The position numbers were made by a program, and so were the translations under genes. This document shows, one piece after another, positions 53,401 through 64,000 of a stretch of 64,000 nucleotides of DNA; position 1 is the first letter of the stretch; every line of letters begins with the position of its first letter. The stretch lies in contig JALIRH010000030.1 in NCBI GenBank assembly GCA_023055505.1, positions 3,220,001-3,284,000 of the forward strand. The letters are read 5' to 3'. The stretch comes from Callipepla californica brunnescens (taxonomy: Eukaryota; Chordata; Aves; Galliformes; Odontophoridae). The notes under the pieces were generated by a model. That model was not told where the DNA came from and did not search any database. It saw only the letters and a list, made by a program, of their open reading frames with translations.

Positions 53401-55140
53401 AAGCACCTTCAGAATATGAGAACCTTCAGAAGCAGTTCCAGTCACGTTTCCTACCAGCACATGCACACTGCAGACAGAGCCTGCAATGCCCCAGACATGG
53501 AATAGCTTCAACCAGAGCCACAGCCTGGTTACCCACTGTGGCTGTGTGTGGTGATGAACCACACACTTCCCTTTTACCAAGCGCGTGATGAGCTCCAACC
53601 ACTGCTCGAACCCGGATCACATAGAAAGAGATCCACTCAGGACAGGGACCACAGAAATGCCAGCACCGCAGGAAGAGCTTCATCCAGAGCTCTGTCCACG
53701 TTGAATATTGCTCAGCGCTCGTGAGGGGAATGCCCTGCAAGCGTCTGTGCTGCAGGAAGAATTTCTCTCAGGCCTGATTTCTCATTTCTCATCGGAAAAC
53801 CCCCAGTACTGAGACCTTGAGAATGCTGGAGAACTCAGCATGAGAGAGACCCAGATGCTCCTCACCCATAGGAAGATTTTCCAAAGGAGATGGCTTTTTC
53901 TGGAACCCTCTGCAGAAATGACTTTATCCAGGAGCTTCAGAGGGCCTTTCCTTCCTAACAAAAGATATTCTCTCACCATGCCTTCTTTTCTCCTCTGCTC
54001 TTCCTGCAAGCAGCTTTTGGATGCCAAAAATCAGCTGTGTACGGATGTTCTGTGTGTCTGTGTGCATGTTCTGGTTTCAGAAGTTTCTGAGTGCAGTGAC
54101 GCATGAAATAGAATGATCAGGAAAGCAGTATCGTGGCTTGTGGAATTTTTCTGAAAATCACCTGTAGTTGATGGGGAAGTGGGTGAATAAATTAGGATAG
54201 TTGTTCTGGAGCAAATCTCAATGTATCTTGCTTTTTGTTCTAAAAACAAAAGACAACTTGTGGATTGAGGAAAGGTAAAAGAAAGTTTGATTTTGGTGCT
54301 GACTCCAGTGCACTGTTTGCAATACTGAGAGGCATTTCTTTCACACAAGCAATGTCATTCCTTTTCACAGTGCTGCACATTGCGTCTACTCCCCTTCCCA
54401 AAAGGTTTAATCAGGAGCTCAAAGCAGCTGTGAGACACCAAGCTTTGCTTGGCTCCACTAGATCTAATAAAAGCTGAGCTTGTTTCTCCCAAGTGCAGCA
54501 TCCCATGTCTCAGGAGGTGGTGGGAGCAGAAGGCAGTGCAAACCCACAGGGTGCACAAGCAGCTTATCCCCGCAGCACAGAGGTTTCAGTGTGCTCCCCA
54601 GTGCATGCTTGCCTCTTTTCTGAGCTTGAAGGTCTTTGATGTGACCTTGGAAATCATCTGGAAGAACTCGCGCAGAAGGGCCATCACATTTGCTGGGCTC
54701 TTCTCAAGCTGCAGTGCTTGGACTGCAGTTTGCAGGAAGTGGAGTTTGACTTTGGTGAGCTTGGGAAGCCAGCAGGAGCCTGCCCATGTCCTCAGGAGCT
54801 GTGAGTTTCTTTGTAGGATCCCTGAGCACTCCCTGCGAACCACAAGGAGATGATGCTTGCAGTATGGAGGAGCGCTGCTTCCTCCATCTCAGGGAGCAGG
54901 GGCCTGGTGTGGTGCAGGAGAGGTAGAGCAGGGCCCTGGGGGTTGGAGGAACACACAGCTCCAAGGAAAATGCGTGGGGAAGAAGCAAGCAGCTGGGAGG
55001 CTTAAGAATCCCCAGCAACATGAGATAGCAGCCCAACCAAGAGCTGGAATGATGATTTATTTTTCAACTGCATCCAATTAATTCCTATCCTATGGCACTG
55101 CTCATGCGTTTCCCCTCTCCTTTCAGATTTCCCCAAGAAG
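53401..55140 (+). other. 3' UTR and downstream flank of ZNF copy D
   Basis: It matches the downstream flanks of copies A and B, including vestigial finger text (53410-53780) and AATAAA at 54186-54191. No other gene is seen. Confidence 0.6.
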
Positions 55141-55518
55141 CGTTCTCATTATTGTCTATTTTCATCTTATATCACTGTGTTCTCAGAAATGCTGATTTTG
55201 CTTTCCTAGATAAAGCAAACAAACAAACAAACACAGTGAGGTCGGTTTTCCATTTTACTCACTGAAATATTATTAAAAATTAACTGATGATTTCACTCCC
55301 GCATATTTTGTCAAATACACAATGTCTAGCTGCATTAGGGGATGGAAAAATCACTTTTTTTCCTCTCTCCCTGTACCTTCTTTCCCTGTGCTTTTGGGAA
55401 GGTAAACCTTCTGTAGTGGATATGAGTACCTACAGAGCTATGACTACAGTGCGCAGTCAGAAGGAACGGGAGCGTTTCCAATGCCAAAATAGGTTGTTTT
55501 CCTTGTGGTGGTAGCATG
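55141..55518. other. Unassigned non-coding stretch
   Basis: It contains a short (AAAC)n run near 55215. No gene or repeat family was recognised. Confidence 0.5.
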
Positions 55519-55676
55519 GTGGTTTAAACGGTTTACCAGGCTGGTTTGGCCCGGTTCTGTGACGATTGGTGCGGGGGACCCACGGACTCACTCCCCAGGA
55601 AAGGGGAAGGAGGAGAGGGAAAAGGGAGAAGGGAGGTGGGATTAAAAACAAAACAGCAGCAACGACCTGAGGTGGA
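55519..55676 (-). mobile_element. Fragment of a type A LTR
   Basis: The segment matches the U5 end of the LTR at 30257 (ACGGTTTACCxGGCTGG, then GTGCGGGGGxCCCACGGAC) and stops after the AACAGCAGCAACG word. The sequence at 55677-55839 that follows is unrecognised. Confidence 0.7.
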
Positions 55677-55839
55677 AAGGCAGGGGAGACACCATAATCA
55701 GGCAGGTGGTTTTCCTAGGGCGAGGCTCATCCCCTGCTCTCTGGGTGTGCTGACCCCTGTGATTTCCTCAAATGCGGGAAACTCGACTGCATAATTTGTG
55801 ATAGTGGGGGACTGCGTTCGCACTCTCCTATTCCAAAAA

Positions 55840-56374
55840 TGTCAAGGGTTTGTGGGCTGGTTCTGCCTGGTTCTGCGACAACTGAGGAAGGAGACCCACA
55901 GGCCCACAGCCCGGACAAGGGGAAGGGGGAAAGGGAGAAGGGAAAAAAGGAGATGAGCCCCGAAACAAAACAGCGGCAACGATCTGAGGAGGAAAAGCTA
56001 ATTTACTAAATAAGATATTAGGAAGTAAAATAACACAATATAATACAATACAATTGGAATTAAGCCCAATGAATCAAGCAAAATGAGCAAGAGAGAGAGA
56101 GAGAGAGAGAGAGTGAGTGCCCGATAAACCGAAGGCCTTACGCTAACGCTGAAGGCGGACGGCAGCGGGCACCCACTCCTAAGTGGTCCTAGAGGAAAGA
56201 GAGTGCATCCTGTGACCGCAGAGAGTTTTTATCTGTTCCCTCTGAGCGGAAAACACGTAAAAAATACAAAGCATTACAAAGTACTCTGGGGAATGTAGTT
56301 CTCTTTGACTCTTAATGCACTACATGATGTTATGATGTGGAATACCAGTACCAAAAAATCATAAAACCATGACA
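55840..56374 (-). mobile_element. 3' LTR (type A) of class III provirus 2
   Basis: TG...CA borders are present; it is closest to 36104-36653 at its U5 end and to 30257-30817 at its U3 end. It contains a short (GA)n run near 56093-56113 and is preceded on the minus strand by the polypurine tract. Confidence 0.8.
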
Positions 56375-56484
56375 TTCCACCCCTTATTCCACATTACTAT
56401 GTCATGCTTGATACATACAGAAGAACAATGATTAACATGCATTAGATACACACACACAACATATATACAAGTATATACATAGAA

Positions 56485-58254
56485 TTACTGAAGGCGGTCT
56501 CCAGACATCAAATTCCCTTGTGGTACACAGTGAACATCCCCATTCTTCTGCATCACCCACCAGGTAGACCCAGGTCCCTGAGCAAAGACAGTTCCACGGA
56601 GAGGTTTGCCCTCTCCAGAAGCTGGAAGGACCCAAACTGCTTTGCCCAACATGTTCTTTACATGTACTACAGGGACCTTATCTCCCTCTACAGTAGGCAG
56701 AGAGCTGGATTGGGCAGGACCATCGCGACTGATGGATCCTTGAGTGTTGACCAACCATGTGGCTTCTGACAGATTTTTCTCCCAGTGCTTAAATGTTCCA
56801 CCACCCATTGCTTTCAACATTGTTTTTAACAATCCATTGTACCTTTCAATTTTACCAGAAGCTGGTGCATGATAGGGGATATGATAAATCCACTCAATGC
56901 CATGATCTTTGGCCCAAGTATTTACAAGAGAATTTTTAAAATGAGTTCCATTATCTGACTCAATTTTTTCTGGAGTACCATGTCACCACAGGACTTGTTT
57001 CTCAAGACCTAGAATGGTGTTTCGGGCGGTAGCATGGGGTACTGCATATGTTTCAAGCCACCCAGTAGTTGCTTCCACCATGGTGAGCACATAACGCTTA
57101 CCATTGCGAGTTCGTGGCAAGGTGATATAATCAACCTGCCACGCCTCCCCATATTTATACTTCTGCCATCGCCCTTCCTGCCAGAGAGGTTTCATCCTCT
57201 TGGCCTGTTTAATTATGGCACATGTATCACAGTCATGGATAACCTGTGCAATGGCACCCATAGTTAAGTCCACCCCTCGGTCTCTAGCCTACTTATATGT
57301 TGCATCCCTTCCTTGATGGCCTGAGGTCTCATGGGCCCACCGAGCTAAACATAACTCTCCTTTGTTCTGCCAGTCCAAGTCTATTTGAGACACCTCAATT
57401 TTGGCTGCTTGATCTACCTGATGGTTATTTTTCTGTTCTTCAGTAGCTCGATTCCTGGGCACATGAACATCTATGTGACGCACCTTTACACCCAACCTTT
57501 TTGTTCGGACAGCAATGTCTTTCCACAGTTCTGCAGCCCAGATAGGTTTGCCCTTCTGTTGCCAGTTGTTTTGTTCCCACTGCTGCAACCACCCCCATAA
57601 AGCGCTTGCCACCATCCAAGAGTCAGTATGAAGATACAGCATTGGCCACCTCTCCCATTCAGCCACATCTAAGGCCAGTTGGACAGCCTTTACCTCTGCA
57701 AATTGACTCGATTCTCCTTCTACTTCAGTGGCCTCTGCTACTCGTCGTGTGGGGCTCCACACAGCAGCCCTCCATCTGAGATGTTTCCTAACAATACGAC
57801 ACGATCCATCAGTAAAGAGGGCATATGTCTTTTCATTTTCTGTTAGTTCATTATATGGTGGGGCCTCTTTTGTGCGTGGTACCTCCTCTGCTGGTGTTGT
57901 TCCAAATTTCTTGCCTTCAGGCCAGTCCATGATCTCCTCTAACATCCCTGGACGGCTGAGGTTTCCCATCCGAGCTTGCTGAGTAATCAGCGCAATCCAC
58001 TTACTCCAAGTGGCATCGGTAGCATGATGGGTGGAGGGAACCTTTCCTTTGAACATCCAATTCAGCATTGGCAATCGACGTGCCTGGAGGAGCTGCGTCT
58101 CAGTGCCAATTACTTCAGAGGCAGCCCGAACTCCCTCGTATGCTGTCAAGATCTCCTTCTCAGTTGGAGTGTAGCACTCCTCCGGACTCCTGTACGCTCT
58201 GCTCCAAAATCCCAGAGGTCGGCCTCGGGTCTCCCCAGAGGCTCTTTGCCACAC
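56485..58254 (-). pseudogene. pol: RT connection, RNase H and integrase of class III provirus 2, broken
   Basis: A long frame, 57289-58254, covers the RT connection, RNase H (LFTDGSC and LHTDSWMVA) and the integrase HHCC start (HETSGHQGRDATYK). It ends at a TAG where provirus 1 has a Trp codon. The core follows in 56983-57273 (WQVDYITLP), ending at a TGA at an Arg codon, and the C-terminal part is at 56485-56832. The changes are of the C-to-T type and mutually independent. Confidence 0.82.
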
Positions 58255-58411
58255 TCCAAGTGGGGCCTTTCTCTCAGGCAGCAGTGTATAGCATGTTCTT
58301 TATGTCCTGTCCCATCCGTACTGGCCCCAGAGCAACAGCAAGGGCTATCTCCTGTTTAATCTTCTCAAAGGCCTGCTGCTGTTCAGGACCCCATGCAAAA
58401 TTATTCTTCTT

Positions 58412-59626
58412 TCAGGTCACCTGATAGAGGGGGCTTACTATGAGGCTATAGTTTGGGACATGCATCCTCCAAAAGCCTACTACACCAAGAAAAGACTGTG
58501 TCTCCTTTTTGCTTGTTGGTGGTGACATGCTGGTGATTTTGTCAACCACATCTCCCGGATGTGACGACGCCCATCTTGCCATTTTACTCCTAGGAACTGA
58601 ATTTCTTGGGCAGGTCCCTTCACTTTGTTTCATTTGATAGCAAAACCAGCACCCAGAAGAATCTGGATTATTTGCTCTCCTTTTTTAAAAACTTCTTCTG
58701 CTGTATCACCCCACACAACAATGTCATCAATATATTGGAGGTGCTTAGGTGCCCCACCCTGTTCCAGTGTGGTCTGAATCAACCCATGGCAAATGGTTGG
58801 GCTGTGTTTCCACCCCTGGGGCAAACGGTTCCAGGTGTACTGAATGCCCCTCCACGTGAAAGCAAACTGTGGTCTGCACTCTGTGGCCAAAGGAATAGAG
58901 AAGAATGCATTGGAAATGTCAATGGTAGCATACCACTTGGCTGCTTTTGACTCCAGTTCATATTGCAGCTCCAACATATCTGGCACAGCAGCGCTCAGTG
59001 GGGGTGTGACTTCATTCAGACCACGGTAATCTACCGTCAGCCTCCATTCTCCATTAGACTTATGTACCGGCCATATGGGGCTGTTAAACAGTGAGTGGGT
59101 TTTGCTGATCACTCCCTGGCTCTCTAACTGATGGATCAAATTATGAATGGGGAGCAAGGAATCCCTGTTGGTGCGGTACTGCCATCTGTGCACTGTTTTC
59201 ATAGCAATTGGTACCTGCTGCTCTTTTATTTTCAGTACCCCCACAACAGACGGATCTTCTGACAGGCCGGGTAAAACAGACAGCTGCTGAATGTTGTCAG
59301 CATCTACAGCAGCTATTCCAAAAAGCCCATCGGTATTCCTTGGGATCCTTGAAATGTCCCCTTCTAAGATAATCAATACCGAGTATGCATGGAGCCCCGT
59401 GTCCAGTCACTATACAATGTTTCTGCCAGTCTTTACCGGTGAGGCTTATTTCTGCCTCCAACACAGAAAATTCCTGAGAGCCCCCAGTCACTCCAGAAAT
59501 ATAAATCAATTCTGTCCCTTTATAACTCGAAGGCGTTAGAGTGCACTGTGCACCAGTGTCCACCAGTGCCTTATATTTTTGTGGCTCTAATGTGCCAGGC
59601 CATAGAATCCACACAGTCCAATACAC
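58412..59626 (-). pseudogene. pol: Protease and RT of class III provirus 2, broken
   Basis: Protease (LVDTGAQ, ILGIDYL) is in frame with gag. One extra A in the run near 59318-59324 shifts the frame before RT. RT then runs from 59376 to 58630 with YIDD at 58723-58734 and stops at TGA, where provirus 1 has CGA. Further shifts follow near 58560 and 58420. The set is inactive. Confidence 0.82.
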
Positions 59627-59653
59627 TCTATTATCCCTTTCCCTCCCCTGGCT

Positions 59654-59671
59654 GAGGGCAGGGCCCCTCTA
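59654..59671 (-). promoter_or_regulatory. Gag-pol junction: in-frame UAG and potential hairpin (provirus 2)
   Basis: The stop at 59669-59671 and the 15 bases after it are identical to provirus 1. The GAGGG/CCCTC pairing and pol in the same frame are retained. Conservation of the context in two diverged copies supports a readthrough signal. Confidence 0.6.
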
Positions 59672-61615
59672 TTGGTTACCTGTGGTGACCGGAGCAATTT
59701 CATTGGTGGCTGATCTCTGCTGTAATTCTCTCACACGTGCTCGTAGTGCAGGGGTGGGTTTTTTATGCCACTTCTTCATGTCCTCTCCATTTTCTCGTAA
59801 GAAGCTCCACATGGACACACGCAACATGAAGTTACTGCTGTCATCTGCTCGAGCAGAGAGGCGGTTGCCTTTGATGGCTGAGACTTTTATCAGTTTGATC
59901 AGTTTCTCCATCAGATTCTTTGGATCATCCCCATCTTCATCAGGTGTTTCTGATACTGACACAGGTCCATCCCTGTTCATCAGTAAGGACAATTCCTCCA
60001 GTATCATTTTCAGTATCTTCTTTATGTCACTGACTTCTCCTGCTACCGTTGATACAGCTGCAATGGAAACGTGTGATGGTGGAAGTTGTTGTTCAAAGTT
60101 CTGAAGTGTAGTAACCACTTCATGAAATGGGAGTCTTCTGTTTCGGCCCTCGAGTATATTGAATGTTGCTACCAGTGTACTTGCGTACCTTTCTGGTGCT
60201 GTTTTTGAGAGCTTCCGATATACATCAGCTTTACACCATGCTTTCTCAGGATCGCGGTCCTGGTGTGGATTGTTAGGGACGAAAGTAGGATCATACAGCA
60301 TCTCTACCACAGCCATTTCTCTCAGAAATTGGACGCCCTTCTCCACTGTATTCCATCTTTCCACCTTAGGCTCCAGATCGTCTTTGTAAGGAAATCTCTC
60401 TTTTACAGCTACTAGTACTCGTTCCCAAAGGGTAGCAACTCCACTCAGACATCTACTAATCCCTCTGTCAATAGCTGGGTCTCGAGCAATGCTTCCCAGT
60501 TGGCGGGCTTCGTTGCCATCAAGGGACACGCTGCTGGCACCGTTGTCCCAACACCGCAGCAACCAGGTGACAATAGGTTCATCTGAGCGCCGTACAAACT
60601 CCTTTCTTGAACCCTGGATTTCAGTCATCTTTAGGGGCCGACGAATAGTGGTAATGGTGATTTCTTCATTATCACTGTCCTCTCCATGCCTCACAGTTTT
60701 CTTAGTGGCCTTTCTAGGTGGTGGTGGTGGTGGTGGTGCTGAGGAGGGCCCCTCACCTGGATCTTCCTCTTCTTTCTCATCTCTGTCGTCTCCACGTTTC
60801 TCACCTTCCTTAGTGGCCTTTTTAGGTGGTGGTGGTGGTGGAGTTGGTGCTGAAGAGGGCCCCTCACCTGGATCTTCCTTTTTTTTCTCTGCTTCTTCTT
60901 CTTTCCGTTCTAGCCGAGAGGACACAAGTTTCCATTTCTGGCTTTCCACAGGGGCAACCGACACGGATGCCGGTGCTTCCTGTGACTGGTCAGGTTTAAC
61001 CTCAAGGTTTTCATTTTTGTTCTGAGCCTCGGTTTGGAAACCATTTCTCTCAAGAATATCAATTATAGCTCGATAAGCGCAAGCCAATCCCCAAACAATC
61101 CGTTCCTTCTCAGATCTGCCTGAGTCACATGACTCCTGACCTAAACACTCACTGAATTTCTCAGGATCCCGCAGGTGCTCGAGATCAAAATCACATTGCA
61201 CCGGGGGTCCCCACGCTTCTAATTTCTTTCCTAATTTTTCCCACCTTCCCTGCCATTCAACACTCTCTGGTTCTGAGGAAGGCTTCCTCCACTGGATGTA
61301 AATTACTGTTGCAAGGAGTACATTCAGAAAAACAGATAACACAATTGCCAGGCTGACATCTTGAACATAGGAAAAAACCTGAAAAGAGTACCTGGAAACC
61401 AATTCAAATGCCGTATAATCTGTCATATTAACCAGGGCGTTTAGGCAGGAGGGGGGTAACCCCATCAGCACACTAAAGCAGCTGTATGCATATATGACTC
61501 CGGTGCTGAACATGAGGAGCTTAAAAAGACGCCAACATGCTCTAAGGTACATGAAAACAGTTAGTCCACTCAGCACCAGTTTTACAGGGGAGTACAAATA
61601 CTGGACTGCCCGCAT
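59669..61615 (-). CDS. gag: Class III Gag with N-terminal membrane segments, intact (648 aa), provirus 2
   Basis: The start at 61613-61615 aligns with the start of Gag 1; the frame stays open further upstream into the LTR. Hydrophobic segments lie at about 11-24, 30-51 and 88-108, with a sequon NMT at N63, the same residue number as in Gag 1. The linker carries a duplicated module (EDPGEGPSSAP plus poly-Pro plus KATK). The capsid-like part (EIQGSRKEFVRR, TWLLRCWDNG, LDGNEARQLG) is far more conserved than the membrane part. A leucine-rich, possibly coiled-coil region lies near 530-555. No CCHC knuckle is present. No stop or shift interrupts the frame although pol has many. Confidence 0.82.
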   Translation of the reverse strand: MRAVQYLYSPVKLVLSGLTVFMYLRACWRLFKLLMFSTGVIYAYSCFSVLMGLPPSCLNALVNMTDYTAFELVSRYSFQVFSYVQDVSLAIVLSVFLNVLLATVIYIQWRKPSSEPESVEWQGRWEKLGKKLEAWGPPVQCDFDLEHLRDPEKFSECLGQESCDSGRSEKERIVWGLACAYRAIIDILERNGFQTEAQNKNENLEVKPDQSQEAPASVSVAPVESQKWKLVSSRLERKEEEAEKKKEDPGEGPSSAPTPPPPPPKKATKEGEKRGDDRDEKEEEDPGEGPSSAPPPPPPPRKATKKTVRHGEDSDNEEITITTIRRPLKMTEIQGSRKEFVRRSDEPIVTWLLRCWDNGASSVSLDGNEARQLGSIARDPAIDRGISRCLSGVATLWERVLVAVKERFPYKDDLEPKVERWNTVEKGVQFLREMAVVEMLYDPTFVPNNPHQDRDPEKAWCKADVYRKLSKTAPERYASTLVATFNILEGRNRRLPFHEVVTTLQNFEQQLPPSHVSIAAVSTVAGEVSDIKKILKMILEELSLLMNRDGPVSVSETPDEDGDDPKNLMEKLIKLIKVSAIKGNRLSARADDSSNFMLRVSMWSFLRENGEDMKKWHKKPTPALRARVRELQQRSATNEIAPVTTGNQ

Positions 61616-61630
61616 TCTCCACCAATAATG

Positions 61631-62055
61631 TGTCACGGTGTTATCCGTGACAGTAACCCAAGGGGGAACCGAGAAGGGGAAAAAAAACTGTCCGTCAGTG
61701 GCCGCGCGCCACCTCAGCAGAGCCGCACGCTCCGGGGGAGGGGAAAACAGAGGGAATAGAGGATCTGTAAATAAAAACACAACGGCACGATCTGAGAAGG
61801 AACGGTAACTTTACTAAATCTAATAGAATTGAACAATTGAGAGAGATAGACAAAATTTCCAAACCAGAAAATTGGGAGCTTACGTTGCACGTGCTGAACT
61901 CCTCCCGGCAGCCCCGACAGCGCGTCACAAAAAGCGCGGGCTTCGCGTCTGGTGCCGAGCTCCGCCCCTCCCCTGCTCACACAGCATTAACTCCTTAACG
62001 GCCTGCATGATGTTCTGATGTGGAATACCGGCATCAAAACCACAAAACCACAACA
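61631..62055 (-). mobile_element. 5' LTR (type B) of class III provirus 2
   Basis: The 425-bp LTR matches the solo LTR at 39478-39909 in inverted orientation, with TGTTGTGGTTTTGTGG at its start and CACCGTGACA at its end. It abuts satellite array 3 at 62056. Confidence 0.88.
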
Positions 62056-64000
62056 GGGGCCACAACGATCAATGTGGCGATAGGAATCAGTGGGGCCATA
62101 GGGATCAATGTGACCATAGGAATCAATGGGGCCTTAGGAACTCAAAGGGGCCATAGGGATCAAAGGGGCCATAGGAATCAATGGGGCCATAGGGATCAAT
62201 GTGACCATAGGAATCAATGGGGCCATAGAACTCAAAGGGGCCATAGGAATCAATGGGGCCATAGCACTCAATGGGGCCATAGGAATCAATGGGGCCATAG
62301 GAATCAATGGGGCCATAGGAATGAATGGGGCCATAGGAATCAATGGTGCCATAGGAATCAATGGAGCCATAGAAAATCAATGGGCCATAGGGATCAATGG
62401 GGCCATAGGGATCTATGGGACCATAGGAATCAATGGGGCCATAGGGATCAATGGCACCATAGGAATCAATGGGGCCATAGGGATCAATGGGGCCACAGGA
62501 ATCAATGGGGCCACAGGAATCAATGGGGCCATAGGAATCAATGGGGCCATAGCGATCAATGGGGCCACAGGGATCAATAAGGCCATAGGAATTCATGGGG
62601 CCATAAAGATCAATGGGGCCATAGGGATCAATGGGGCCATAAGGATCAATGGGGCCATAGGAATCAATGGGGCCTTAGGAATCAGTGGGGCCATAGAACT
62701 CAATGGGGCCATAGGGATCAACGGGGCCATAGGAATCAATGTGGCCATAGGAATCAATTGGGACATAGGGATCAATTAAGCCAAAGAACTCAATGGTGCC
62801 ATAGGGATCAATGGGGCTCTAGGGATCAATGGAGCCATAGAACTCAATGGGGCCATAGAGATCAATGGGGCCATATGGATCAAATGGGCCATAGAACTCA
62901 ATGGCGCCACAGGACTCAATGGGACCATAGGAATCAATGGGGCCATAGGGATCAATGGGGCCACAGGAATCAATGGGGCCACAGGAATCAATGGGGCCAA
63001 AGGAATCAAAGGGGCCATAAGGATCAATGGGGCCATAAGGATCAATGGGGCCATAGTGATCAATGTGGCCATAGGGATCAATGGGGCATAGGTTTCAATG
63101 GAGCCATTGCAATCAATATGGCCATAGGAAGCTATGGCGCTGTAGGGATCAGTAAGGCCATAGGAATCAGTGGGGCCATAGGAATCAGTGGGACCATTAG
63201 GATCAGTGGGGCCATAGGAATCAGTGGGACCATAGGGATCAGTGGGGACTTAGGAAACTATGGGGCCATAAGGATCAACAAGGCCATAGGGATCGATGGG
63301 GCCACTGGAATCAATGGGGCCATAAGGATCAATGGGGCCATAGGGATTAATGGGGCCATAGGAATCAATTGGGCCATAAAGATGAATGGGGCCATAGGGA
63401 TCAATGGAACCATAGGGATCAATGGGGCCATAGGAATCAATGGGGCCATAGGGATCAATGGGGCCCTAGGAATCAATGGGGCCATAGGAATCAATGGGGC
63501 CATAGGAATCAGTGGGGCCATAGAACTCAATGGGGCCATAGAACACAATGGGGCCATAGGGATCAATAGGGCCATAGGAATCAATGGGGCCTTAGGAATC
63601 AGAGGGAAAAAGAACTCAATGTGGCCATAGGGATCAACGGGGCCGTTGGAATCAATGTGGCCATAGGAATCAATGGGGCAATAGGGATCAATTGGGCCAA
63701 AGAACTCAATGGGGCCATAGGGATCAAGGGGGCCTTAGAACTCATGTGGACATAGGGATCGATGGGGCCATAGGAATCAATGGGGCCCTAGGAATCAATG
63801 GGGCCATAGGGATCAATGTGACAATAGGAATCAATGGGGCCATAGAACTCAAAGGGGCCATAGAGAAAAATGGGACCATAGGGATCAATGGGGCCATAGG
63901 AATCAATGGGGCCATAGGGATCAAATGGGCCATAGAACTCAATGGGGCCGTAGGAATCAATGTGGCCATAGGAATCAAAGGGTCCATAAAAATCAATGGG
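62056..64000. repeat. 18-bp satellite array 3, running off the window
   Basis: Same monomer and variants as arrays 1 and 2, at least 108 copies. It begins with a GGGGCCACAACGATCAAT monomer, close to the variant that hosts the solo LTR insertion. It is open at the right end, so its true length is unknown. Confidence 0.95.

Larger units (their letters stand above)
55840..62055 (-). mobile_element. Class III env-less provirus 2, with two different LTR types
   Basis: On the minus strand the order is a type B LTR (61631-62055), gag, pro-pol, polypurine tract, type A LTR (55840-56374). The two LTRs match each other only in the first part of U3 and around TTACTAAAT. Normal reverse transcription makes both LTRs alike, so this provirus is a recombinant or was joined by rearrangement. 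No tRNA primer site is recognisable, since gag starts only 16 nt after the LTR. Confidence 0.82.

Noticed and set aside
61594..61625. Primer binding site in provirus 2 (TGGTGGAGAATGCGGGC)
   Set aside because: It begins with TGG at a suitable distance from the LTR but I could match it to no tRNA 3' end, and it overlaps the gag start.

Overview
The window is vertebrate, and most likely avian, genomic DNA. It holds intron-bearing KRAB/C2H2 zinc-finger genes with 127-bp KRAB-A exons, CR1 LINE fragments, two lineages of class III (ERV-L/foamy-like) endogenous retroviruses, a retrovirus with an alpharetrovirus-type Env, and about 16.5 kb of an 18-bp satellite. CR1 plus the alpha-type Env points to a bird, perhaps a galliform. 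That is inference from family knowledge. The mix of inverted duplication, nested retroviruses and satellite suggests a repeat-rich, recombining region.

Layout. (1) 1-16900: KRAB-ZNF copy A (+, intact) and copy B (-, stop in KRAB) face each other across a CR1 element split by a decayed ERV-L-like provirus. (2) 16900-22540: a spacer with a small palindrome and a second, internally deleted ERV-L-like provirus with both LTRs and a tRNA-Arg-type primer site. (3) 22540-27400: the inverted partner of the 11935-16870 arm, carrying KRAB-ZNF copy C (+, intact KRAB). The final finger of copy C is cut off by a retroviral LTR. (4) 27398-30256: the 3' part of a retrovirus on the - strand: integrase, an unrecognised Cys-rich ORF, a complete 438-residue Env, and an LTR. 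(5) 30257-36653: a complete env-less class III provirus on the - strand with tRNA-Lys1,2 primer site, intact gag, and pol with two stops. (6) 36654-51655: 18-bp satellite, interrupted once by a solo LTR with a perfect 5-bp target duplication. (7) 51656-55100: a truncated LTR fused to KRAB-ZNF copy D, a broken pseudogene. (8) 55519-62055: LTR debris and a second class III provirus, with intact gag, wrecked pol and two different LTR types. (9) 62056-64000: more satellite, running off the window.

How it fits together. The zinc-finger paralogues keep the same framework and differ mainly at DNA-contact positions, as expected for genes that silence retroelements. Retroelements in turn have split, truncated and rearranged the cluster. 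The most unusual feature is the class III gag. In both proviruses it stays open while pol is broken, begins with several predicted membrane segments, keeps an N-glycosylation sequon at residue 63 in the loop between them, and joins pol in frame through one conserved UAG followed by a potential hairpin. No env lies downstream. The second unusual item is a 208-codon Cys-rich ORF between integrase and env in the alpha-type retrovirus. The very long reading frames in the satellite follow from an 18-bp period and are not counted as genes.
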